This document shows, piece after piece, positions 28,401 to 40,400 of a stretch of 64,000 bases of DNA; within the stretch, counting starts at the first letter, position 1; every line of letters begins with the position of its first letter. Source of the DNA: Neisseriaceae bacterium TC5R-5 (GTDB lineage Bacteria; Pseudomonadota; Gammaproteobacteria; Burkholderiales; Chromobacteriaceae). The stretch lies in assembly GCA_020830965.2 (NCBI GenBank), contig JACCFC020000003.1:142420-206419 (forward strand), read 5' to 3'. The translations under genes and the position numbers were made by a program. Under the pieces are notes generated by a model that was not told the origin of the DNA, ran no database searches, and worked only from the letters and a program-made list of their open reading frames with translations.

Positions 28401-31400
28401 AGATTGTAGACCAAACGAACATGCCCGCCGGCGCCGCTGAGGTTAAAGCTGTCGTTGCCACCACGTCCCTCAAACAGATTATTTACCCCTGCGGTGGTGC
28501 TGGCAGTAAAGCTGTCATTGCCGCTGCCGCCGCGTAGGCCCTGGATGTTAGTCAGGGTCGCCGTGTTATAACCGGTGCTTTGCGCACCGACTGTATTGAG
28601 GTTGACGCTAATTGCCGTGCTACCGGCCAGGCTGAAGTCGACGATATTGACGCCGCCGCTGGCACTCCAGGCGGCGGAGCCATACAGCACATCACTCCAA
28701 CCGCCGCTACCGTTGTAGCTGTCGCTACCTTGAGTAGCGTAGAACGTGTCGTTATAACCGGTACCGATGAATTTAGCGTTGGCGTTATTGCTACCGGCTT
28801 CGGCAGACAATATATGGGCGCTCGTGGCAGCGCCAGGGGTAAGGTTAGTCCAGGCGGTATTAACGTTTTGGACGCTTACGCCGCCCATGCTGGCCAAGCC
28901 ACCGACGTTTTGCGCTGTACCGCTAATGCGATCGAGCAATACCGCGGTATAGCTCTGATTAGCATCTAGGCCGTAGAAGTTGACCAGAGCACTGCCATCA
29001 TTAGTCAACACGCCTGCCTGCGGGTTGATGATCTGGCTGGCTACCCATGTACCACTGGAATCAAATAGTTCGACGATATTGCCGTAGTAAATATTGATAC
29101 CGTTGGGGTCAAGAATGCGCAGGTGCAGGCTGCTGCCGTATTGGACGGTATTGGTATTCTGAATAAATTGTGTAGGGCCAGTAGATTGATATAGCAATAC
29201 ATCGACGGCGCCATCCCAGTTGTAATCGGCCGCCAGCGCTCCGTTGATGGTGCTGAATGCGGTATTACCAGTTAAGGAGGCGGTTGCGGCGAAGTTGGCA
29301 TTGCCCAGATTCTGGTACCACACCAGCGTACCGCTAGTGCCATAGGCAGGCGATTTGATAATGTCCATCAGCCCGTCGTGATTCCAGTCAATCGCCAAAG
29401 AGGCTCCACCCTGGATGGTGTCAGTAAAGTAAGTCGCGGTGCCTGCGGTCGTTCCCGGAGAAGTACCAAAGCCACCGCTGCCATTATTCCAGTAGAGGCG
29501 GCTAAGATTGGTATCCGCATTATTAGCGCTATTGCGGCCGATATTCAGGTACAGGTCCACATAACCGTCGTTATTAAAGTCACCCCAGGTCATCGAAACC
29601 GGAATATTGCTGTTACCCGCAGCGACGCTATGGAATACCCCGGCCAAGCTGCTAAAACCAGAAAACGCGGTGCTACTGCTCTGGTCATTTTTAAGAATGG
29701 TCAGCGAGTACTGATCAAGTGCCGTGGTATGTTGAGCCACATCTACGGTGCCATTACTATCGACATCGACTGCGGAAAGTTCGGCAAAACCATTGAAGGT
29801 GACACCAGTAGGACGGCCTTCGCCAGAGGTGGGCGTACCATTCATCCAGCTGAGTACACCATGGTTATTCGTGACAAAACTGATAGAGTCGCCATAGTTA
29901 TCGCCTAAGACAAAACCCAGATAACCGGTACCGGTTTTATCGTATGCGGCGATGCCGCCATAAAACAGCGAGTTCCCCAAGAGTGTGGTGAGGGTGTAAT
30001 TGACACCGTCAGTGGTGCTCCAGAAGTCCTGGTGACTGGTATCCGTTCCCGCAGCGGCAACACCGGCATAGCCGGAGCGGGTGAAATCGGCAAAGGTAAT
30101 GTTGTTCTGAATTTCCCCGACTGAGGGAGTCAAGGCGCGAATGCTGTAGCTATTTAAGCCCGTGCTATTGTAGATATTGAAAGTGGCGCTGCCCGACACT
30201 GTCTCCCCAAATGACCACAGCCCATTGCTGCCAATCGTCACGGCAGCTGCGGTGTAATACAGCCCGTAGCTGCTCCCCCAACTAGTAGCACTCAGCGCAC
30301 TATTATCGGCGCTGACAATATCAAGCTCTTTGCTGGCACTCAGGCTGGAGCGGTTACCCGCGGTATCAAATTGCATGAAGGCAAGATTGTAACTGCCACT
30401 ACTCAGGCCGCTGGCGTTCAAAGACCAACTGCCATTGGCGGCTACCGTGCTACTGCTCAGAATACTATCAATACCTTCTGAGTAAATACCATCGCGGTTG
30501 ATGTCATTTATCAGGGCAATGGTATTGCCTGCTGTAGCAACGCGGTTTTGGCTGCTATTGAAGGTAAAGCTGGTATTGGTGGTGATATAGTCGCCGGCGA
30601 TGGCGCTATCGTAAGCAAGGGCCAGGATCGGTGCCAGTAAACTTTGCACCGGTGCGCTGCTCAGCACATTAATGGTTTGGCTGGCAGTGGCCGCACCCAG
30701 CGCACCGGATAGGCTCATGGTGCGTAGTAAATAGCTAACATTGGCGATGCGGGCGGTGGGGTCGGTATAGGTCCAGGTGCGGTTACTATTGTTAAAGCTG
30801 GCATTTGCCCAGCTGCTACCGCCATTGCTGCTGATCTGCAACACATCACTGCCGGTCAGATTGCCGATATAAGTACCAGATACCGTTAGCGCGCTCGCAC
30901 GAGTGTTCAGGTCGGTATTAGTGCTTATATTGGTGGTACTCGTTGTACCGCTGCTGACGCTGGCACTGGTGTCGGTACTGACTGCCGACAAGGCGATTGA
31001 GCTCACCGCCGGCCCCGAGGTATTGATCACCACAGTCTGGCTGCTGACACTGCCCGCATTGCCGGCCAGATCGATTACGCGAGTCTGGAAAGTATAAGTA
31101 CCGGCCGCCAGGGTGTTGGCGGTGTTATTGAGTTGATAGGTATTGCCGCTGACCAGGGTGGCGGTTTGCCAGCTGCCACCGCCATTCAGGCTGATTTGCA
31201 CCGACTCACCGCTAGCCAGTGCTCCGCTCAGGGTTACGCTGATTGTCAGGTTTTGGCTGCTGGTGATGAAGTCGGTGCTGCTGGTGCCAGAGTCCGGACT
31301 GATCGCATTGATGGTACCGCTTGTCAGCGGTGCGCTGGTATCCACCACCACGGTACGGCTACTGCTGTTGCCAATATTGCCGCTCAGGTCCGCTACCCGT

Positions 31401-34400
31401 GCGATCACGTTATAGCTACCACTGGCCAGAACGTTGCCACTATTGTCATAGCTCCAGCTACTGCCAGTGCTTACGGCAGTATTCCAGGTGCTGCCACCAT
31501 CCAGGCTGATTTGCACATAGTCATTGCTGCCCAGATTGCCGTTGAGTGTGCCGCTGAACTGCAATGTGGTATCGCTGGTATTAAAGTCGCTATTACTACT
31601 GCCAGTATCGCTATTAATGGCGGTAATGTTGATGATTTGGCTAGGCGTGGTGGTGTCGATCACCAGAGTCTGGTTAGCGGTGTTGCCAATATTGCCGGCA
31701 GCGTCAAACACGCGCACTTTGATGTTGTAGTTGCCATCGGGCAAGGCTGTGCCGGTGTAGTCGTAACTCCAGCTAGTGCCGGAAACGGTGGCCAGCAAGA
31801 AGGTGCTGCCGCCATCAACACTGAACTGCACCCCACCGCCAGCGGGCACCGGTGTGTTGAGGGTGCCCTGAAACAGCAGGCGATTATCGCTGGTAATGTA
31901 ATCGCTGCTGCTGGTGCCGCTATCTACGGTGATCGGGCCAATGCTGATGGTGTTATTGGGGGCAACCGTATCCACCACCACAAGTTGGCTGGTGCTTTGG
32001 CCAATATTACCGGCGGTGTCTATCACACGAGCTTGTACCGTGTAGTTGCCATCAGCCAGCGGGGTAGCAGAATAGTTATAGCTCCAGCTGCTGCCGGTGG
32101 TCGTGGCGGTATTCCAACTGCTACCGCCATCCAGGCTGACTTGCACGTATTCGCCACTGAGTAGCGTACTACCCAACGAGCCATTGAATATCAGGGTGTT
32201 GTCACTGGTAATGAAATCGCTGCTACTGCTACCGGTATCCTGAGTGATTGAGGTCATGCTCACGGTTTCACTAACACCGGGGGCTAAAGTATCGATCACC
32301 ACGATCTGATTGCTGGTACGACCCTGATTACCAGCATCATCGACAATTCTGGCCTTGATGTTGTACACACCATCACTGAGTGGACTGGCGGTGTTGTTGT
32401 AGCTCCAGCTTAAACCGCTTATCGTGCTATCCAGCCAGGTGGAGCCGCCATCCAAACTGATTTGCGCTTTCTCGCCCGCTGCCAAGGAGGTGCCTAGCGC
32501 ACCGCTGAATACGATGGCGTTGTTATTGGTGATGAAATCGCTATTACTCAGGCCGGTATCAGGGGTGATAGCACCGATGCTGATGGTTTCGGTATTGGAT
32601 GGCGCAACGGTATCTACCGTCAGGGTGAAGTTGGTGGAGGTGCTACCCTGATTACCCGCCGCATCTGTGATGACGGCACGATAGCTATAGCTACCATCGC
32701 TTAATGCACTATTGACTTGATAACTCCAGCTACCACCACTCACGGTAGCATTACCCAGTAAAGTGGCTCCCTGATAAACCTGCACGATGTCGCCAGCAGC
32801 CAGACCGCTGACCGTACCATTAAGCAAGGGGGTCGTGTCGTTGCTACTGCTGTTGTTGGCAAAATCGCCAGTCTGCGCAAAGACATTGTCGGTATAGCTG
32901 CTGATGGCAATGCTGTTACCGCTGGTAGGGGCTTGTGTGTCAATGGTGACGATACGGCTACTCACGGCACTGGCATTACCGGCGGTGTCGACCACCCGGC
33001 TCTGAAAGCTATAGCTACCATCGGCCAAGGTGGCCGCTGTGTTGTTCAGTTGATAGGTGCTGCCAGTTAACAGACTGGCGGTATTCCAGCTAGCGCCACC
33101 ATCAACGCTGATTTGTACCGACTCACCGGCTCCCAGGCTACCATTCAGCGTGGTATTGATCAGTAGATGATTGGCACTGGTAACAAAGTCGCTGCTGCTG
33201 CTGCCGGTATCTGGGCTGATGGCCGTCAGTGTTGTGCTGGCAATCGGTGCGGTGGTGTCTACTGTCAAAGCCTGACTGACCTGACTGCCAGCCAGACCGG
33301 AACCGTTGATTACGCGAGCAGCGATGAGGTAATTGCCGCTGGCCAACGCATTGGCGGTGTTGTTGTAGCTCCAGTTACTACCACTGACGCTGGCGGTCTG
33401 CCAGCTGCTGCCACCATCCAGACTGATCTGCACGCTTTCGCTTGTGCCGAGCACGCTGCTGAGCGTGCCGTTGAAAGTCAGCCGGTTCTGACTGGTGATA
33501 AAGTCGCTACTGCTGCTGCCGGTATCCGGGCTGACAGCACTGATGGCAACACTGGTAGTGGGCGCAACGGTGAGAATATTGACGGAGAAATTGCTGGAGG
33601 CGGTGCCTTGATTGCCCGCTGCATCGGTAATCACCGCCCGGTAGCTGTAGTTGCCGTCACTAAGACCACCAGCCAGTTGGTAACTCCAGCTGCTACCGCT
33701 GACACTGGCCAAACCGAGCAGGGTGACTCCCTGATAAATCTGTACCACATCACCACTGCTCAACCCCCCTACGGTGCCATTGAGCTGCGGGGTATCGTCA
33801 TTGGTAAAGCTATTGCTGGCATAGTTGCCCAGTTGTGGGCCGACATTATCGGTATAGCTGCTGATAGCGACGCTGTTGCCGCTGCTTGGCGCACTGGTGT
33901 CTATGATCACCCTCTGGGTTGATGAGGTCGTCGCATTACCAGCAACATCCACCACTCGGGCCAGCGTTTGGTAATTACCATCTGCTAACGGCGTGGCCGT
34001 GTTATCTAGCTGATAGGTGTTAGCACTGAGTAAAGCCGCATCCTGCCAGCTATTGCCACCATCCAGCGATATTTGGACTTTCTCGCCACTCCCTAAACTG
34101 CCGCTAAGCGTGGCATTAATCTGCAGGGTGTTATCGCTGCTAATGAAATCGCTACTGCTGGTACCCGTGTCCTGACTAATGCTGCTGATTACGGCGCTCG
34201 CAACCGGGGTAGACGTATCAATGACAACGGTTTGGCTAGTGCTTTGGCCTATATTCCCGGCTAGGTCAATCACTCTGGCTTGTACATTGTAGCTGCCATC
34301 GGCCATGACATTGGCGGTATTGTCATAGCTCCAGCTAGTGCCATTGACGGTGGCCAGATGCCAGCTGACACCACCATCCAGACTGATCTGGACCGCATCG

Positions 34401-37400
34401 TAAGTAGCCAGCGTCGTGCCCAGCGTACCGCTGAACACCAGCGTATTGTCACCGGTAATATAGTCGCTGCTACTGCTGCCGGTATCGCGAGAAATATCGG
34501 TGATTTGGATGGTTTCTGCCGCACTGGGCGGGCTGGTTTTAATCAGAGCCAGGTCACGCGAAAGGTTATCAACGACATTGCCGGCCGTATCGATAATACG
34601 GGCATCCAATGTATAGCTGCCGTCCCCTAGTGGATTAGCGGTGTTGTCATAGCTCCAACTGGTGCCGCTTACTGTGGCGACCTGCCAAGAGGAGCCATTG
34701 TCGAGACTGATTTCTACATGCTGGCTGGCCGTCAATGCTTGCAATAGCGAGCCGCTGAAGATCAGGGTGTTGTCATTGGTAATGAAGTCGCTACTGCTAG
34801 GGCCAGTATCTTGAGAAATCGCGTCTATCGTCAATGAGTTAACCGAGGTAGCTGCGCTGCTGATCGTTACCGTCTGACTGGCGCTTTGCCCGATATTCCC
34901 GGCGGTATCGATTACTCTGGCAATAACGTCATAGTTACCATCCGCCAAGATATTGGCGGTATTGTCGTAGCTCCATGCTGCCCCACTAACCGTCGCACTA
35001 TTCCAGGTACTGCCATTATCGAGGCTGATTTGGACGAACTCGCCATTGGATAAAGCAGAACTGAGGCGACCATTGAAAACTAACGTGTTGTCGGCGGTAA
35101 TGAAATCACTGCTGCTCAGGCCGGTATCTTGGCTAATCGAGCGGATGCTGATGTTCTCAGTAGGAGCAATACTGTCTATTTGCACGGTTTGGTGTGTGCT
35201 TTGCCCGATATTGCCGGCGGCATCCACCACCCGTATCTGTACATCATAGTTGCCATCGCTGAGTGGATTGGCGGTATTGTCGGCGCTCCAAGTGGTGCCG
35301 GATGCAGTGGCATTCTGCCAAGTAACACCGTTATCCAAACTGATTTGTACGCTTTCATTACTACTCAGCGCAGCACCCAGCGTACCGCTAAAAATTAAGG
35401 TTTGGTCACTGGTGATAAAGTCGCTAAGGCTGACGCCACTATCACTGGTAATACTGCTGAGGGTAACGGTTTTGTTGGCACCGGGTGCCTGTGTGTCAAC
35501 AATGAATGAAAAATTGGCAGGGGTGCTGCCCTGATTGCCTGCGGTATCCGTAATCACCGCGCGATAGGTGTAGCTATTATCCGCCAGCGGGCTGCCAATC
35601 TGATAGGTCCAACTATTGCCGCTCACACTGGCATTACCTAATAGTGTGCTGCCTTGATAGATCTGCACGAACTCACCCACACCCAGACCACTGACCGTAC
35701 CGTTTAGAACCGGAACATTGTCATTGGTACTGGTGCTACTGCCAAAGTTGCCCTGTTGTGGACTCACCGTATCGGTGTAACTGCTAATCGCCACGCTATT
35801 GCCAGTTAAGGGGGCAGCCGTATCCACTACCACAAGCTGACTAGCGCTTGGTGTGGCATTGCCGGCAGTATCGACAATGCGAGCAAGCACGGTATAGCTG
35901 CCATCTGCCAGCGTACTGGCGCTATTGTTATAGCTCCAGGTAGTCGCGCTAGCCGTAGCGTTACGCCAGGTGCTGCCATTATCCAAGCTGATTTGTACCG
36001 ACTCTCCACTGCCCAATGCACTGCCCAGACTGCCAGAAAACAGCAGGTGGCTATTGCCGGTAATAAAGTCCGTACTGCTGGCGCCGGTATCAGGCGAGAT
36101 GGCATTCAGGCTAATGGTATTGTTAGGAGCTTGGCTATCAATCACCACATTTTGGGTCACTGCGGTACCGGTATTGCCTGCGGCATCCTGCACCCAGACT
36201 TGCACGCTATACGTACCATCACTCAGCACGTCAGCGGTATTGTCCAGACTCCAGCTGCTACCTGTTACGGTTGCCGTTAGCGGAGTCAGCCCACTGTTAA
36301 GACGCACTTGTACGGTTTCCCCACTACCGAGCGGCGCACTCAAGTTACCTTGCAGAAGCAGGGTGTTGTCACTGGTAATGAAGTCACTGCTGCTGCTACC
36401 GGTATCCGTGCTAATGCTGCTGATGGTTGGGGTGCTGGTCGGGGCCGTGGTATCGATATTGATGTTAAAGATATTGGAGGCCGTGCCCTGATTGCCTGCA
36501 CTATCACTAATCACCGCGTAGTAACTATTATTGCTGCCATTTGATAAAGCACTTAGCTGGTAGCTCCAGCTATTGCCGGTGATAGTCGCATTGCCCAGCA
36601 AAGTACTACCCTGATAAATCTGGATCACCTCACCACTACCCAGCCCAGTCACCGTGCCATTCAGTAGCGGCGTGGTGTCGTTGCTGCTGCTGCCACTAGC
36701 AAAACTACCGGTTTGTGGTGAGACGTTATCGCTGTAGTCGGTGATGGTGACGCTATTTCCCGAGGTGGGTGCCTGGGTATCGATCACGATAATCTGGTTA
36801 ACCGTCGCGCTGGTGTTGCCCGCGGTATCACTGATTCGCGCGGCCAAGGTATAACTGCCATCAGCTAGGGGATTAGCCGTATTGTTCAACTGATAATTAT
36901 TGCCGGAGAGGTGGCTGGCCGTTTGCCAGGTATTGCCATTATCCAGGCTGATCTGTACCACTTCGCCGCTGCCTAGCGGCCCGCTGGCCGTGACATTAAT
37001 CAGCAGGCTGTTGTCGTTGGTGACGAAGTCGCTACTGCTGCTGCCGTTATCCTGAGTAATCGCGCTGATGCTGACGCTGGCAGTAGGGGCAGCACTATCG
37101 ATGACCACTGTCTGAGTAGCGGTTTGACCTACCCCTCCGGCATTGTTAATCACGCGGGCAATAAACTGGTAGCTGCTATCGGCCAGGCTGCTGGCTGTGT
37201 TGTCATAGCTCCAGCTGGTCCCACTAACAGTGGCGACTTGCCAGGTTGTGCCGCCATTCAGGCTGATTTGTAGGACTTCATCGGCAGCTAAAGAACCGCC
37301 GAGAGTTCCGTTAAACAGCAAAGTATGGTCATTAGTGACAAAATCACTGGCACTTAGACCATTATCACGCGTGATGCCATCAATCGTGACGGTGGTACTG

Positions 37401-40400
37401 GCACTGGGTGCCCCACTATTCACAATCACCGTCTGATTAGCCGTTTGACCGATATTGCCAGCAATATCACTGACGCGAACCAACACGTTATAACTGCCAT
37501 CCGCCAAGGTGCTGGCACTATTGTCATAACTCCAGTTGACTCCCGATGTACTTGCTGTGCGCCAGTTAGCGCCATTATCTAGGCTAATTTGTACTAGTTC
37601 GCCTGCCGCCAAGGGAGTGCCCAAGACACCGCTGAATGTGAGCGTGTTATCGCTGGTAATAAAGTCGCCACCATTGCTACCGGTATCCTGGCTGATGGCC
37701 GCAATATTAATGGTTTCACTCGGGCTGGGCGCGACGCTATCAATCAGAATGGCATGGCTGGCGCTTTGTCCGATATTGCCAGCAGTATCGATAACACGCA
37801 CTTGCACGGTATAACCAGCATCAGCCAAGAACTGACTGGTGCCGTCATAGCTCCAACTGGTGCCGCTGACACTGGCAGTTTGCCAACTACTCCCGCCATC
37901 AATACTCAGTTGTACGCTCTCTCCATTCTGGAGCGGGGCACCAAGCGAACCACGATACAGCAGGGTGTGGTCATTGCTGATGAAGTCGCTACCACTAATG
38001 CCCGTATCACGGGTAATGGAATCTACGGTGATCGTTTCATTCGCTGCCGGTGCAGCGCTATCGATCACCAGCGCCTGCTGCGTGCTCTGTCCAATATTAC
38101 CGGCCGCATCAATCACCCGCGCACGCAACGTATAGCTGCCGTCGGCCAAGGCATTGCTGCTGTTGTTATAACTCCAGCTATTCGCGCTAATGGTCGCATT
38201 TTGCCAGCTAGTGCCATTATCCAAGCTGATCTGCACCGTTTCACCAGCCGCCAACGTATTACTCAAGCTACCGTTAAACAGCAGCCGATTGGCATTGGTA
38301 ATGAAGTCACTGCTGCTAGCACCGCTATCCTGCACAATATTGTTGATTGACACACTGGTGTTGCTATCGGGAGGCAGGGTATCAACCACAATGGTTTTAC
38401 TGGTGTTCTGACCAATATTTCCACCCAGGTCTATCACCCGCGCCAACACGTTATAACTGCCATCCGCCAGAATATTGGCGCTGTTATCATAACTCCAGCT
38501 ATTGCCACTCACCGTGGCCTGCTGCCAGTTGCCGCCGCCATCCAGACTGATTTGCACTCTATCACTGGCATTCAAGGTGCTGCCCAGATTACCGTTAAAT
38601 ACCAGACGGTTGTCATTGGTAATAAAGTCGAGGCTACTCAGGCCGGTATCCTGGGTAATAGACGCCAGTGTGATGGTGGCGCTGGCGCTGGGTGGAAGGG
38701 TGTCAATACTGATAAGTTGAGAAGCGGTTTGTCCGACATTACCGGCAGTATCCACCACGCGCGCCCGTAGTGTGTAGCTGCCATCAGCAAGGATATTGGC
38801 GCTATTGTCATAAGACCAACTGGTACCACTGGCGCTAGCAGTAAGCCAGCTTGTGCCATTGTCGAGGCTGATCTGCACACTATCACCACTGGCCAATGGA
38901 ATACCGGTGGTGCCATTGAATACCAGTTGGTTGCTATTGGTAATGAAATCACTGCTGCTAGGCCCATTGTCGGGGCTAAGATCGGTGATCTGCACCGTTT
39001 CCGTGCTGCTAGGTGGCAGCGTATCCACCAGCAGGCTCTGGCTGGCAACGGTTCCGACCAAACCGGCACCATTTACCACACGCGCTTGAATGGTATAGCT
39101 ACCATCGGCTATTTGATTACCGGTATTGTTATAAGTCCAGTTGGTGCCGCTTACGATGGCAACACGCCAGCTACTTCCGCCATCAAGGCTGATTTGTACG
39201 TTTTCACCCGTCACCAGCGTATTGCTGAGGGTACCGCTGAAATTAAGTCGATTCTGGCTGGTAATAAAGTCACTACTGCTGCTGCCCGCATCTATGCTCA
39301 CCGCGTCAATACTGGCACTGGTGGCCGAAGGCGCGGTCAGAACGATAAAGTCGAAATGGCTTGAACTGGTGCCTTCGTTACCGGCCGCATCGGCAATCAC
39401 CGCCCGATAACTATAATTCCCATCCGACAAGGTGGTACCGATCTGATAATGCCAACTACCACCACTCATGGTGGCATTACCCAGCAAAGTGCTACCTTGA
39501 TAAATTTCTACAACATCTCCGCTATTCAAGCCCCCAACGGTGCCATTCAATTGTGGAGAACTGTCATTCGTAAAGGTGTTACTGCCAAAATTACCGGTTT
39601 GCGGTGCGCTGTGATCGGTATAACTGTTTATCGCCACACTATTACCGCTGGTAGGGCCGCTGGTATCTACCAGCACACGTTGCGTCGCTATCGGACTAGC
39701 ATTGCCGGCGATGTCGACTATGCGCACCGCAAACACATAATTACCATCCGTCAGCACATTGCTACTGTTATCTAATTGATAGGTATTGCCACTGAGCAGA
39801 CTGGCATTCTGCCAACTATTACCACCATCCAACGATATCTGCACCGTTTCGTCACCACCCAAGGCGGTATTGAGCGTAGCGCTGACCAGCAGCGTATTAT
39901 CGTTGGTAATAAAATCACTGCTGGAAGTACCCGTATCGCGGGCAATTGCACTAATCGTTGCGGTAGTCAGCGGAGCACTATTGTCTATCAACAGTGCCTG
40001 GCTGCTACTTTGACCAATATTGCCGGCGATATCCACTACTCGCGCCAGGATGGTGTAGCTGCCCGGTGTCAAATGGTTGCGGGTGTTGTCATAAGACCAG
40101 TTGGTGCCGTTGACGGTCGCCACCTGCCAACTGCTGCCGCCATCCAGGCTGATTTCCACACCATCACCGGCGGCCAGCGGCACTCCTACCGTTCCAGAAA
40201 TCACCAGAGCGTCATCGTTAGTAATGAAGTCACTGCTACTGCTGCCACTGTCACGCGTAATACCAATAATCTGCACCGTTTCGGCTGCACTCGGTGGTGT
40301 CGTCTTAATCTGAGTAATATCTTGTGAAACATTATCAATAATATTGCCGACCAGATCGGTAATACGCGCATTCAAGGTATAGATGCCGTCACCCAGTGCG

